Assembly (NCBI RefSeq): GCF_000376865.1
Contig: NZ_AQXQ01000009.1
Location: forward strand, 182,436-246,435
DNA: 64,000 nt
Direction: 5' to 3'
DNA from: Thioalkalivibrio sp. ALJ7
Lineage (GTDB): Bacteria > Pseudomonadota > Gammaproteobacteria > Ectothiorhodospirales > Ectothiorhodospiraceae
Below the pieces are notes generated by a model. It worked only from the letters and a program-made list of their open reading frames with translations, was not told the origin of the DNA and did not search any database. Each line of letters opens with the position of its first letter. Position 1 is the first letter of the stretch. A program made the translations under genes and the position numbers. This document shows positions 35,000 to 44,596 of this stretch, one piece after another.

Positions 35000-37126
35000 T
35001 CAGCTGGCGGGCGCCTCGATGATGGCATCCAGCGGGTTGTCCTCGGGCAGGGCGCGCATGCGGCCCTGGCGCAGCTCCTGAGCGACCCCCTGCAGGCTGT
35101 GGCGCCGCGACTGCACGCCATCCATGGACAGGAAAAAGAACCGCCGGGTGGTTTCTCCGCGCCAGATCAGTGCCATGCGTTGCGGGTGTTCACCGTTCTC
35201 GTCAATGAATTCGAACCAGTCGCCCACATCGAGGCCGATGGCCGCGAACACGTGGTCATCGTCGCGGTCCTGGTCCAGGGTCGGATCGTCGTCCTCGTAG
35301 CGCACCGATTCGCGAATCTGCAGGCGGGCACGGGGATCGAAGCGTTCCGCGTCTTCTGGCGCCCGTAGCCGGAATAGGTGGGCCTTGCCCAAGTGCTGTA
35401 CCAGGTCGCGAATGCGATCGTCCCCCAGCCCCGCGGCCCGCGCGTGGTCCCGCGCCTCGGCGACCAGCGGATTGACCTCCTGCGCGGTGGCCATGTTGCA
35501 GATGTGTCGGACCACCTGACGCAGCACCCGATGCAGGGATTCGCCGGCCTCCCCCGCATCGTGTTCCACCGCCAATACTGTCTCCCAGGACTGGAAGATC
35601 TCCTCGGCCGCTGTTTCGGGCAGGTCGGCACCCGTCTCCAGGGCGGCAAGGGCGAGATTGCGGCGTGCCTGCTCGGCCCATTCCTCGGCGTGTGGCAAGT
35701 CGATCTGCATCACCTGACGCTCGCGCCAGTGGGTGTCTTCCGCCTCGACCTGATCGAGGAAGTGGTTCATCAGCACCTCGGCGGCGTCACGATCCATGCG
35801 GTCCGCCTGGTTGCGCAAGTGTTCCACTGACTGTCGGATGCAACCGAGGTAGCGTTCCACGTCCTCGCTGTCGGGCTCGGTCTGCGGGTTAATTCGGATG
35901 GCGACGTTGATCAGGCTCCCAATCCATAGCCGTAGCGGGTGCGAGCGGTCACGGAAGAAGCCGAGGTCGTGGATGACCGCGGTCGCCAGTGGGTACTGCA
36001 TCTCGGCGATGACGGTCCGGACGGAGGGGTTGAACCCGACCTCGCGAAAGATGTGATCGAACAGCCCCTGCAGCAAGTCGTGGATAAACGGCATCAGCGC
36101 GCTTCGCGGGTCGGCCTGTTGGCCCGGCATCACGAAGGCGGTGGTCGGTGTGGTCCCCGCCGCTACGGCGCCATTGCCGCCGCCTGTTCCGCCTCCGGCG
36201 GGGCGGAACACGGGCGATTGGACCATGTTGGAGGCCCAGGCGGCCCACTGCGACGGGTCCGCCTCCGTATCCGGCATTGTGTGGGAGGGCTCCGCCTCGG
36301 CGGCCCGCGTGGAGGGCCGCCAGCGGGAGGTGTCGCTCGCGGGTTCGGCCTCTGTGGCCGCGTCGTCGTCTCGGTTGCCGGCGAAGCGCTTCCAGGAGGC
36401 GTTCTTGCGCAACGTGCCGGCCGCTTCAGGGTCGGTTCGCGGTTCGGTGATCAGGCCGCAATGGTCGATGGCCTCCACCACGAAGGCGAGCGTGGGCGCT
36501 GCGGTCTTTTGCACGCAGTCGAGATAGGAGCGCATCAGGTCCAGCGTCATCTCGGTCTTGCCGAAATACAGCTCACCGATCTCGATCAGCCGTTCGTACC
36601 AGTGAAGGGGCGACCAGGGGGCCCAGTTGGGGTATTCGAAGCGGTTTTTCTCCTGCGCTGCCTGGGTGAAGACGTAGTGCGAATAGCGGTTGTTCTCACG
36701 CATCGCGCCTTCCAGCTTGTGCCGGAGCGAGCGGCGTGTGGACTGATAGTCATCAAGGATGGTGAGACCGTCATCCTGGTCCGCGAACGCAACTCCGGAG
36801 AACTCGTATTGCGGCGGGTAGTCGTGGCTGCGGAAATCCTCCATCAGGGCGTCCTGGAAATCCCGGATCACGCGCGTCTCGAACATGCGGAAGTCGTTCG
36901 CCCACAGCAGGGTGTTACCACTAACATTGCCCCAGGTGCGCCCGGCTTCCCATTCGTCGCGGGCGGTGGCAAGGCAACGTTCCAGGTGCTCGATCACGCG
37001 AGGAACGACCATCTCGGCGAGTTGTTCCCGCTGTACGATCGACAGCCCCGCCATCCCGGTCCACTTGCGCGCTGTGGCGACAGGCGGGTTGGTGGAGCCA
37101 AGAATTGTGTCCTGGTCGAGTGGCAT
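35000..37126 (-). CDS. DUF1631 family protein with PilZ-like C-terminus
   Basis: A 708-residue protein. The N-terminal and central parts match DUF1631 (helical segments GLSIVQREQLAEMVVPRV, IHDLLQGLFDHIF, AVIHDLGFFRDRSHPLRLWI). An acidic low-complexity linker lies around 250-330. The last 100 residues (GDWFEFIDENGEHPQRMALIW, RRFFFLSMDG) resemble a PilZ-like barrel, and relatives are often called PilZ-containing. The canonical RxxxR motif is not clear. GGAGTG precedes ATG 37126. It ends 8 bases from the convergent pseudokinase and is divergent from the altered HD-GYP gene. Confidence 0.78.
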   Translation of the reverse strand: MPLDQDTILGSTNPPVATARKWTGMAGLSIVQREQLAEMVVPRVIEHLERCLATARDEWEAGRTWGNVSGNTLLWANDFRMFETRVIRDFQDALMEDFRSHDYPPQYEFSGVAFADQDDGLTILDDYQSTRRSLRHKLEGAMRENNRYSHYVFTQAAQEKNRFEYPNWAPWSPLHWYERLIEIGELYFGKTEMTLDLMRSYLDCVQKTAAPTLAFVVEAIDHCGLITEPRTDPEAAGTLRKNASWKRFAGNRDDDAATEAEPASDTSRWRPSTRAAEAEPSHTMPDTEADPSQWAAWASNMVQSPVFRPAGGGTGGGNGAVAAGTTPTTAFVMPGQQADPRSALMPFIHDLLQGLFDHIFREVGFNPSVRTVIAEMQYPLATAVIHDLGFFRDRSHPLRLWIGSLINVAIRINPQTEPDSEDVERYLGCIRQSVEHLRNQADRMDRDAAEVLMNHFLDQVEAEDTHWRERQVMQIDLPHAEEWAEQARRNLALAALETGADLPETAAEEIFQSWETVLAVEHDAGEAGESLHRVLRQVVRHICNMATAQEVNPLVAEARDHARAAGLGDDRIRDLVQHLGKAHLFRLRAPEDAERFDPRARLQIRESVRYEDDDPTLDQDRDDDHVFAAIGLDVGDWFEFIDENGEHPQRMALIWRGETTRRFFFLSMDGVQSRRHSLQGVAQELRQGRMRALPEDNPLDAIIEAPAS

Positions 37127-37347
37127 GGGGTCACTCCGGTGCTGAGTGTAAGGCCGCGTCGAGGTGGCCGCCGCCCCATCGTCCCGCAAAACAGAGATGT
37201 GTGCACCAGTTTGGGGAACGGGAGCGTTAGCAATTTACACTGGGCACACTAACGGACTGGCCTAGTTCGGGGCAGGTCGATAGTGTAGGAACGATATGGA
37301 AGGGGTCGAACCCTACGACCGCCGGATGGATGTCGGAGCGTTTTCGT

Positions 37348-38595
37348 ATGTCCTGGGGATTGATACAGCAGGAGATTCCCGTCGCGGAACTGCAGGTTGG
37401 CATGTACGTGAGCCAGCTCGATCGCCCGTGGCGGGATACCCCGTACTGGGTCGAGGGCATCTTGATCCGCTCGCAAGAGGATATCGACGAGTTGGCCCGG
37501 CACTGCCATCACGTGTTCATCGACCTGGAGAAGAGTGCCCCGGAGTCGGTGAGCAAGCTGGCGTCCCCCACACGTGATACTGCGCGGGCTGATTCGGTTC
37601 CGAGCCGTGCCGAGGCGGCCCAGTTTCGTGGCATGACGGTTTATCGTGACCAGTGCTCCGTGGACGAAGAGTTGCCCGCCGCGCGCGAGGCCTGGGCTAC
37701 GGCCGGAACGGTTCTGGAGCAGATACGCGCCGGCATGGAGCGTAACCCAGGGGTACGTGTGGCGGCCGCGCGCGAGGCCTCCGAGGCGTTGCGCGAGAGC
37801 GTGGAGCGTAACCCCGATGCCCTGTTGTTGTTGGCCCGCCTGCGCGAGTCGGGCGATGTTCTGTATGACCACTCCCTGCGGGTGTCGATTCATCTGCTGG
37901 CCCTGGGCCGGCATCTGGGCCTCGATCGTTCCGAGCTTTCGGTGCTGGGCCTGGGCGGGCTCCTGATGGATGTGGGCAAGATGCAGCTGCCGCAAGAGTT
38001 GCTCGAGCGCGGGAAGCGGCTCGCCCCCGAAGAACGGCGCGAGGTACAACGGCACGTGGAGTACGGAGAGCAGATCTTGCTGCGGTCCCACGGGATCCCG
38101 GATAAGGTCCGCGATATCGTCATGCAACACCACGAACGTGAGGACGGTCGCGGCTATCCGCATGGGCTGGTGGCCAACGAGATCAGCGCCTGTGCGCGGA
38201 TGGCCGCGATCGTCGATTCCTACGAGGAGATGCTCGCCGATCAGCGCTTGGCTGGAACCCCGTACGAAGCCCTGAAGGAGCTTCGCGAGTTCGGGCGTTG
38301 GGGACTGAATTCGGCGTTAGTCGACCAGTTCACCCATTGTGTCGGGCTGTTCCCGGTCGGCAGTCTGGTGGAGCTGGACAGCGGTGAGGTGGCCATTGTG
38401 CTGAGCCACCGCAGGACCCAGCGCTTCATGCCAAGGGTGATGCGCATTCTGGACCCGAAGCGACGTCCCTATCCCGATCCGCTGGAGCTCGATCTGGGTT
38501 CGACGGACCCGGAATCCGAGGGTGCCCAACGGCAGATCATGCGCGATTTGCCGCCTGGGGCCTACGGGGTCGATCCTGCACGCTATTATCTTTAG
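37348..38595 (+). CDS. HD-GYP domain protein with an altered HD motif
   Basis: A 415-residue protein of DUF3391 plus HD-GYP. The HD motif reads LLMDVGK: the metal-binding His is Met (codon near 37965). The GYP part (QHHEREDGRGYPHGL) is intact, and the later Asp (AIVDSYEEML) remains. Loss of the His should weaken or abolish phosphodiesterase activity and leave a c-di-GMP receptor or partner role. ATG 37330 is also in frame; GGAGCG before 37348 favours the shorter form. It precedes an EAL gene by 96 bases, likely one operon. Confidence 0.87.
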   Translation: MSWGLIQQEIPVAELQVGMYVSQLDRPWRDTPYWVEGILIRSQEDIDELARHCHHVFIDLEKSAPESVSKLASPTRDTARADSVPSRAEAAQFRGMTVYRDQCSVDEELPAAREAWATAGTVLEQIRAGMERNPGVRVAAAREASEALRESVERNPDALLLLARLRESGDVLYDHSLRVSIHLLALGRHLGLDRSELSVLGLGGLLMDVGKMQLPQELLERGKRLAPEERREVQRHVEYGEQILLRSHGIPDKVRDIVMQHHEREDGRGYPHGLVANEISACARMAAIVDSYEEMLADQRLAGTPYEALKELREFGRWGLNSALVDQFTHCVGLFPVGSLVELDSGEVAIVLSHRRTQRFMPRVMRILDPKRRPYPDPLELDLGSTDPESEGAQRQIMRDLPPGAYGVDPARYYL

Positions 38596-38691
38596 GGTAA
38601 AAGGGATCAATCGACCGGTTTCTTCGCGAGCGGGCGACTGATCCATGTTTCCCTGAAGGCACCGCTTGGGTGCCGTTGGCCGGGCCCAGCG

Positions 38692-39960
38692 ATGTTGCCG
38701 AACCTATCGGATTATCAAGCCTTTCTCCAGCGCCTGCAGGCGAGTGGTGGCGACCGTTCGCCGGCCCTGGCCGTGATCGATCTTGAAGGGCTGGGCGATA
38801 TTGACGCCGCACTGGGTTATGACGCGACGGATGCGCTGCTTCGGCAGGCCGGCGAGGCATTGGCGACGGCACTACCGGGTGGTTCCGTCGGGATGACGGG
38901 ACGCCATCAACTCGCCTGCATGCTGCCCCACGTCGATGGCAGCGGATTCGCCGAGCTGGCGGGTCACAAGATGCTGCGTGTGTTGGGTGAGCCCTTTCCC
39001 TGCGGCGAGCGTGAGGTGCTCCTTTGGCCGCGGGCGGGCCTAGCCTTGTCTCAGGGACTGCACCCCGTGGCACCGCGCAAATTGCTGACTCAGGCCTATG
39101 CGGCGATGCGCCAGGCTCGGCGTGAGCGGGTCCGGCTGCGTCTGCATGCCCCGGGGGCTACCAAGACGATGCTGGAGGGAGTGGATCTGTGGTCGCAGCT
39201 AGGGGATGCGATCGAGGACGGGTCCCTGCATCTCGAGTATCAGCCGCAGATTTCATTGAGGTCGGGGCAGGTGGAATCGGCCGAGGCGCTGCTGCGTTGG
39301 GATCACCCGGAATTCGGCGCAATCCGGCCGGATATCATGGTCCGCGCGGCGGAGGGCACCGACCTGATGCCACGCTTGACCCATTGGGTCTATAACACCG
39401 CCTTGCGGCAATGCGCCGAGTATCGGCAGGCAGGGCTCGCCGTTGGGGTGTCGGTGAACTTTTCCGCCGATGACTTGCAGGAGCCAGAGGTGGTGGATCT
39501 GGTAGCCCAGTCGCTGGATCTCTGGGGTGTGCCACCCGAGCAGGTAACGGTTGAACTGACCGAAACAGCGGTCATGGAAAGCCACGATGCGGCGGCACGC
39601 GATGCCCTGCACAACATGAAGCAGCTGGGTCTGCGCATCTCCATGGACGACTTTGGGATCGGGTACTCGTCCATGGAGCGACTCCTGCGGATGCCGCTGG
39701 ATGAGCTCAAGATCGACATGACCTTCGTGCACGAGCTGATCTCCAGCCCGCCGCATCAGCGCATCGTGGAGTCCATGATCGGTCTTGGGCACAAGCTGGG
39801 ACTTACTGTGGTGGCCGAAGGGGTCGAGGACGCGGACACGCTGAACCGCCTGCGGGCCCTGGGCTGTGACCTGGTCCAGGGGTTTTACCTCGGACGCCCC
39901 GCGCGCCTGCCACACTTCATGAAGCAGGTGTCGGGGGCGCAACCGAAGGCCAATGGGTGA
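38692..39960 (+). CDS. EAL phosphodiesterase with degenerate GGDEF domain
   Basis: A 422-residue protein. The first 150 residues have a GGDEF-like fold but no GGDEF signature (RHQLACMLP in its place), so it is probably regulatory. The EAL domain is complete: SAEALLRW, VNFSADDL, ELTETAVM, MDDFGIGYSSM, ELKIDMTF, AEGVED, QGFYLGRP. It should hydrolyse c-di-GMP. It follows the altered HD-GYP gene and probably works with it. Ribosome-binding site weak. Confidence 0.88.
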   Translation: MLPNLSDYQAFLQRLQASGGDRSPALAVIDLEGLGDIDAALGYDATDALLRQAGEALATALPGGSVGMTGRHQLACMLPHVDGSGFAELAGHKMLRVLGEPFPCGEREVLLWPRAGLALSQGLHPVAPRKLLTQAYAAMRQARRERVRLRLHAPGATKTMLEGVDLWSQLGDAIEDGSLHLEYQPQISLRSGQVESAEALLRWDHPEFGAIRPDIMVRAAEGTDLMPRLTHWVYNTALRQCAEYRQAGLAVGVSVNFSADDLQEPEVVDLVAQSLDLWGVPPEQVTVELTETAVMESHDAAARDALHNMKQLGLRISMDDFGIGYSSMERLLRMPLDELKIDMTFVHELISSPPHQRIVESMIGLGHKLGLTVVAEGVEDADTLNRLRALGCDLVQGFYLGRPARLPHFMKQVSGAQPKANG

Positions 39961-39970
39961 TCCCTGTCCG

Positions 39971-40567
39971 CTACCCCGGCGAGCGTGAGCGCAGGTACAG
40001 GTGAATAACGATCCAGTCGTAGAGTGCGTGGGTCACGATGACCACCAACAGGTTGCCGGTCAGGTGGTAGAGCACACCAAGATAGAGGCCGATCAGGGTG
40101 GCGAATACGAAATAGAGGCGACTGATCGAGTGGGCCAGGCCGAATACCACCGCGGCGATCAGGATCGCCCATGCCGGCGACCAGCGTTCGCTCAGCCAGC
40201 CCTGCAGGACGCCCCGAACCAGTAGCTCTTCGCCCACCCCGGCCAGTAACGAGATCAGCAGCACGGCCCCTGGCAGCGCACCACGGAAGAGGCGCTGGAC
40301 GAATTCGCGTACCTGCGCCGATAACTCGCGATAGGAATCCCAGTGGCTCATGGCGAGGACACTCAGGAGTGCCAGCATCGGGAGAACCGCAAGGGCGCCC
40401 AGGGCCACGGCTTCGACGCTCCAGATCAGAGTTTCATGGAGGGGGATCTCCAGTAGCCCCGCCAGAATTATTGCCAGCGGGATCAGCGCGGCCTGGAAGA
40501 CGATTCCGGCCAGCAATGGGTGTCGGGCGATCGTCTTGCGCAGACTCATCGCGAGTGGACGGGGCAT
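39971..40567 (-). CDS. CPBP family (CAAX-like) intramembrane metalloprotease
   Basis: A 198-residue membrane protein with the CPBP motifs EELLVRGVLQGWL (EExxxR), FGLAHSI and HALYDW, which form the intramembrane metal site. Homologues act as bacteriocin-immunity or membrane proteases; no bacteriocin is nearby. ATG 40567 or the ATG at 40549 could be the start. It is convergent with the EAL gene, 10 bases apart. Confidence 0.85.
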   Translation of the reverse strand: MPRPLAMSLRKTIARHPLLAGIVFQAALIPLAIILAGLLEIPLHETLIWSVEAVALGALAVLPMLALLSVLAMSHWDSYRELSAQVREFVQRLFRGALPGAVLLISLLAGVGEELLVRGVLQGWLSERWSPAWAILIAAVVFGLAHSISRLYFVFATLIGLYLGVLYHLTGNLLVVIVTHALYDWIVIHLYLRSRSPG

Positions 40568-40644
40568 GCAGGGGTCATCCCCGCGAGGATGCCCGATCTC
40601 GGGGGCCGTTGTCCTGCGAAGGAAGACATTGATGCGCAGGATCT

Positions 40645-40679
40645 GAAAAATCCCCGCGCCGCCGAAGCGGATGCGGGGA
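40645..40679 (-). terminator. Rho-independent terminator of the BCCT transporter gene
   Basis: On the minus strand the sequence forms a GC-rich hairpin: CCCCGC-a-TCCGC, loop TTCG, GCGG-c-GCGGGG, followed by ATTTTT. It lies 42 bases after the BCCT stop. It is the clearest intrinsic terminator in the window. Confidence 0.85.
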
Positions 40680-40720
40680 GGGCTGTGGTGGGGCTCGGGA
40701 ATCCCGGACGCGCGTCTCGT

Positions 40721-42340
40721 TTAGGTCTTGGCCTCCTCGATGCGGATCAGGGCCAGTTCGTGGAACAGGCCCTTCATCAGACTGACGCACATCACGAGCA
40801 GCACGATAACGAACGGCAGACCGGTACTAACGGCCCCCGCCTGCAGCGCGTTGAGGGCCGCAGCCCCGCCAACGGCCAGCAGGACCCCGGCAACGATGCC
40901 CTCGTAGGTGGCCCAGAACAGGCGCTGGGATTGCGGGGCGTCCGTCTTGCCGCCGGAGGTGATGGAGTCGATCACCAGCGAGCCCGAGTCCGACGAGGTG
41001 ATGAAGAACACCAGGACGAGGGCGATCGCCAGGAACGAGGTGATGGCGGTGAAGGGCAGGTGCTCCAGCATCTGGAACAGGGCCAGCGAGGAGTCCGAGA
41101 TCCCGTCGGCCAGGGCGCCGATGCCTTCTCGCGCCTGATCCACTCCGGAACCGCCGAAGGCACTCATCCAGATGACCGTGACCATGGTCGGCACCAGCAG
41201 GACCGCGGTCACGAACTGGCGCACGGTGCGTCCGCGCGAGACGCGGGCGATGAACATCCCGACGAACGGCGACCAGGAGATCCACCAGGCCCAGAAGAAG
41301 ATGGTCCAGGCGTGGTAGAACGTCTCGTCCTCGCGCCCGACCGGGTTGCTGAGCGGGATGATGTACTGCACGTAGCCGGTCACCGTGGTGCCGACGCTAG
41401 ACAGGAACGCAAGCACGCCGCCAGCCACCATCACGAAAAATAGCAGCAGCGCGGCGAATAGCAGGTTGATATTGCTGAGTACCTTCACGCCGCCATGGAT
41501 GCCGCGCATGATCGACAGCAGGGCGATGATGGTGACCCCGATGATGATGGCGACCTGGGTGTTCAGGCCGGCATCAATGCCAAACAGGAACTCCAGACCC
41601 GAGGCCGCCTGTTGCGCCCCGAGACCGAGCGAGGTGGCCAGGCCGAACATGGTCGCGAGCACGGCGAGGGTGTCGATCACATGGCCGATGGGGCCCCACA
41701 CGCGTTCCCCGAGGATCGGGTAGAACGCAGAGCGTATGGTGAGCGGCAGGCCCTTGTTGTAGGCGAAGAATGCGAGCGCCAGCCCCACCACCGCATAGAT
41801 CGCCCAGGGGTGCAGCCCCCAGTGATACATGGTGGCCCCCAGTGCGGCCTGCCGGGATTCCTCGGTCCCGCCTTCGATCCCCAGCGGCGTGCCGAACCAT
41901 TCGGTGAAGTAGCCCACTGGCTCCGCCACGCTCCAGAACATCAGCCCGATCCCCATGCCGGCGGCGAATAGCATGGAGAACCAGGAGATCACCGAGAATT
42001 CCGGCTTGGCGTCCTGCCCACCGATGCGGATGCGGCCGATGGGGAGCAGGATCAGGGCCAGGCAGAACAGGACGAAGATGTTGCCGGCCGAAAGGAACAG
42101 CCAGTCGAAGGTGCGGCCAATCCACTGACGGGTGTTGTCGAGGTTCTCGTTGGCTTGTTCCGGAAAGATCAGCGAGAGGATGACGAATACGCTGATCAAC
42201 AAGGCGCTGGTAACAAAGACCGGGTTGTGCAGGTCCAGGCCCAGTGGGTTGATGTTTTGCTCACCGATCTCGTGGTCGGTTTCGTATTCGGCTTCCAGTT
42301 CCTTTCTCTGTTCTTCGAGGTCTTGTGGATTCTCGCTCAC
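40721..42340 (-). CDS. BCCT family transporter (betaine/carnitine/choline type)
   Basis: A 539-residue secondary transporter with 12 helices and acidic N-terminus. Family hallmarks: FAAGMGIGLMFWSVAEP, GLHPWAIYAVVGLALAF, FFWAWWISWSPFVGMFIARVS. The aromatic box of the WSWSPF region is the betaine-binding site. It probably imports glycine betaine with sodium for osmoprotection. GTG 42340 follows GGAGGAG at 5-6 bases, preferred over upstream starts. A strong terminator follows. Fits the osmotic theme with AsnO. Confidence 0.92.
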   Translation of the reverse strand: MSENPQDLEEQRKELEAEYETDHEIGEQNINPLGLDLHNPVFVTSALLISVFVILSLIFPEQANENLDNTRQWIGRTFDWLFLSAGNIFVLFCLALILLPIGRIRIGGQDAKPEFSVISWFSMLFAAGMGIGLMFWSVAEPVGYFTEWFGTPLGIEGGTEESRQAALGATMYHWGLHPWAIYAVVGLALAFFAYNKGLPLTIRSAFYPILGERVWGPIGHVIDTLAVLATMFGLATSLGLGAQQAASGLEFLFGIDAGLNTQVAIIIGVTIIALLSIMRGIHGGVKVLSNINLLFAALLLFFVMVAGGVLAFLSSVGTTVTGYVQYIIPLSNPVGREDETFYHAWTIFFWAWWISWSPFVGMFIARVSRGRTVRQFVTAVLLVPTMVTVIWMSAFGGSGVDQAREGIGALADGISDSSLALFQMLEHLPFTAITSFLAIALVLVFFITSSDSGSLVIDSITSGGKTDAPQSQRLFWATYEGIVAGVLLAVGGAAALNALQAGAVSTGLPFVIVLLVMCVSLMKGLFHELALIRIEEAKT

Positions 42341-42602
42341 CGTCGCCTCCTCCATTCTGCGTGGGTGCGGCGGTATCACGCGTGCTTGCTTGCGGCCGCC
42401 TGACGGGAGTAAAGACCCATGAGCGGAGAATTGCAAAAGGGGTATGAGAGATCCCGATTACGCGTTCGTAACGCACGACTATAAGTGATGGGAGTGCGAA
42501 CGGCTGGGCGCCGCGCCGGGCAATGGTTGCCTTACCATAGTCAGCGCATACGTGGATCGCGTACCTTGATGAGTCCGTGAACCCGTGTGACCGAGGACGT
42601 GA

Positions 42603-42908
42603 ATGAAGGCCTTGTTGATTGACCCGGAACAGCAGACGATTGAACAGGTGAATATCGCAGACCACGAGGATATCGCGCGCCTGATTGGCTACGAAACGCT
42701 TGAGTCCGACGAGATCGGGCCGGACGGTGATCGCCTGTTCTTTGACGAGGAGTGCTTCCTGCGGGGCACGACGGGACGTTTCCAGATCGACAACGTGATT
42801 CCGGTTTCCGGTAAGGGACTGGTCGTGGGGGGTGCCGAAGAAGGGGCCAGCCTGAGGGATGCCGTATCCGATCCCGATTCGATTCGGGCGAGGATGAAGT
42901 ACCTCTAG
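42603..42908 (+). CDS. Conserved hypothetical, DUF3846-like small protein
   Basis: A 101-residue acidic protein starting MKALLIDPEQQTIEQV. The centre GDRLFFDEECFLRGTTGRF and VSGKGLVVGG looks like a small alpha/beta fold; I see a weak likeness to DUF3846. No catalytic motif. It is alone between the transporter (divergent) and the zinc-finger gene (convergent, 7 bases away). Confidence 0.6.
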   Translation: MKALLIDPEQQTIEQVNIADHEDIARLIGYETLESDEIGPDGDRLFFDEECFLRGTTGRFQIDNVIPVSGKGLVVGGAEEGASLRDAVSDPDSIRARMKYL

Positions 42909-42915
42909 GGTTGGC

Positions 42916-43182
42916 TCAGCGCAGCTGGCTGTCCTTGGAGGCCCGCCGGTTGTAGGGGCTGGTGGCCTGCTGCTCGGTGTCCTGCGCCTCCTGGCAGGTG
43001 ACGCACAGGCGCACGCCCGGTAGAGCCTTGCGCCGGCCCTCGGGGATCGGCGTGCCGCATGCCTCGCATTCGGTCCGACTCTCGCCGGCCGGGATCTGGC
43101 TGCGCACGCGCTGCAGGGCATCCTCGACCGTGTGGTCGATCTGCTCCTGCTCCGCGCCGTCTTTTGCCCATCCGCCTGCCAT
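42916..43182 (-). CDS. DksA/TraR-type C4 zinc-finger protein
   Basis: An 88-residue protein with a helical first half and a C4 finger (CEACGTPIPEGRRKALPG... LCVTCQ). This matches short YbiI/TraR-like proteins that may bind RNA polymerase in the secondary channel, though the coiled coil is short here. ATG 43182 follows GAGG at 7 bases. It ends next to the 42603 gene and lies about 70 bases downstream of trpB on the same strand. Confidence 0.85.
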   Translation of the reverse strand: MAGGWAKDGAEQEQIDHTVEDALQRVRSQIPAGESRTECEACGTPIPEGRRKALPGVRLCVTCQEAQDTEQQATSPYNRRASKDSQLR

Positions 43183-43251
43183 AGCGTGTCCTCGCATGGG
43201 GGTGGCCTTTCGATATGAGACTGTAGCCCTCGGGTCGGAAGTTCCGTCTCC

Positions 43252-44448
43252 CTAGCCGTGGCCGAACTCGCGCGCGACGTAATCGATGTCCTTGTCGCCG
43301 CGGCCAGAGAGGTTGGCCAGGATCGTTGTGCCCGGTTGTTCGCGGCCCTTTTTCATCGCCCAGGCGACGGCGTGCGCGCTCTCCAGTGCCGGGATGATCC
43401 CCTCGGTGCGCGAGAGCTGGTAGAAGGCATTCAGCGCATCATCGTCGTTGATTGCGTGATAGGCGACGCGCTCGGTGGTCCTCAGGTAAGAGTGCTCCGG
43501 TCCGACCCCGGGGTAGTCCAGCCCCGAGGCGATGGAGTGGACCGGGGCCGGATTGCCTTCGTCGTCGGCCAGCAGCATGCACTTGAAGCCGTGGATCATG
43601 CCCGGCTTGCCATAGGTCATGGTGGCGGAGTGTTCGCCCAGCTTGGTGCCGCGCCCCAGTGGCTCCACGCCGTTGAGTTGCACCTGTGCGTCCTCGATGA
43701 AGCCCGCGAACATGCCCATCGCATTGGAGCCGCCGCCGATGCAGGCGACCACGTGATCGGGCAGTTCGCCGTCGCTCATCTCCAGATATTGCTCGCGCGC
43801 CTCGATGCCGACCACGGACTGAAAGTTACGTACCATCAGCGGAAACGGGTGCGGCCCGACCACGGACCCGATCGCGAACAGCGCCTCGGCGGCCTGCGAG
43901 AGGTAGGACTGAAAGGCGGAATCCACGGCCTCTTTCAGGGAACGCCCCCCGAACGATACCGGTACGACTTGCGCCCCCATCAGCTTCATTCGGGTGACAT
44001 TGGGGGCTTCCTTGGCGATATCGATCTCGCCCATGTGAATCTCGCATTCCATCCCGAAGTAGGCGGCTGCGGTGGCCAGGGCGACACCGTGCTGCCCGGC
44101 GCCGGTCTCGGCGATCAATTTCTTCTTGCCCATGTGTTTGGCCAGCAATGCCTCGCCCATGCAGTGGTTCAGCTTGTGCGCGCCGGAGTGGTTCAAGTCT
44201 TCGCGTTTGAGGTAGATGTGTGCACCCACCGCTCGGCTCAGGTTGTGGGCGTAGTACACCGGCGTCGGCCGCCCCTGGTAGTGCTTGCGGATGTAGCGCA
44301 GCTCGTTCAGGAAATCGCCAGAGCGCACGAGCGTCCGATAGGCGCGGTTGATCTCGGCGAAGTGCGGCTCCAGTTCTGGCGGGAGGAATGCGCCACCAAA
44401 TTCACCAAAAAAGCCTTCCGCGTTGGGGTAGTCCTTGAGATACGACAT
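43252..44448 (-). CDS. trpB: Tryptophan synthase beta chain (orphan, TrpB-type)
   Basis: A 398-residue PLP enzyme. The Schiff-base Lys is in SGAHKLNH, and the phosphate-binding loop is [52 protein letters not shown] is a well-conserved TrpB core. The reading [18 protein letters not shown] differs from the usual INNALGQ and marks a stand-alone variant group. No trpA or other trp gene is nearby, so it may serve indole salvage. Start uncertain between ATG 44448 and GTG 44460. Confidence 0.88.
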   Translation of the reverse strand: MSYLKDYPNAEGFFGEFGGAFLPPELEPHFAEINRAYRTLVRSGDFLNELRYIRKHYQGRPTPVYYAHNLSRAVGAHIYLKREDLNHSGAHKLNHCMGEALLAKHMGKKKLIAETGAGQHGVALATAAAYFGMECEIHMGEIDIAKEAPNVTRMKLMGAQVVPVSFGGRSLKEAVDSAFQSYLSQAAEALFAIGSVVGPHPFPLMVRNFQSVVGIEAREQYLEMSDGELPDHVVACIGGGSNAMGMFAGFIEDAQVQLNGVEPLGRGTKLGEHSATMTYGKPGMIHGFKCMLLADDEGNPAPVHSIASGLDYPGVGPEHSYLRTTERVAYHAINDDDALNAFYQLSRTEGIIPALESAHAVAWAMKKGREQPGTTILANLSGRGDKDIDYVAREFGHG

Positions 44449-44596
44449 GGGCGGTCTCACTGCCTTGTGTTGTTGAAAGGGCCTATGGGGCCGGTTCGGG
44501 GCTGTATGATCCTGCGTCCCATCCGGAATGCCAACCCGGCCAGAGCCGATCAGGGTCTGTCGGGCGGTATATCCGCGCCGACCGTTTCATACGGCC

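Noticed and set aside
33769..35121. A 450-codon minus-strand frame across the pseudokinase gene
   Set aside because: Antisense to a clear multi-domain protein; product has no recognisable fold.
42905..43255. A possible third cassette: the zinc-finger gene bounded by CTAG at 42905 and 43252, with GGAGACG next to the latter on the minus strand
   Set aside because: The left boundary reads GGTTGGCT and does not match the end repeat; the resemblance at the right end covers only 11 bases including CTAG.
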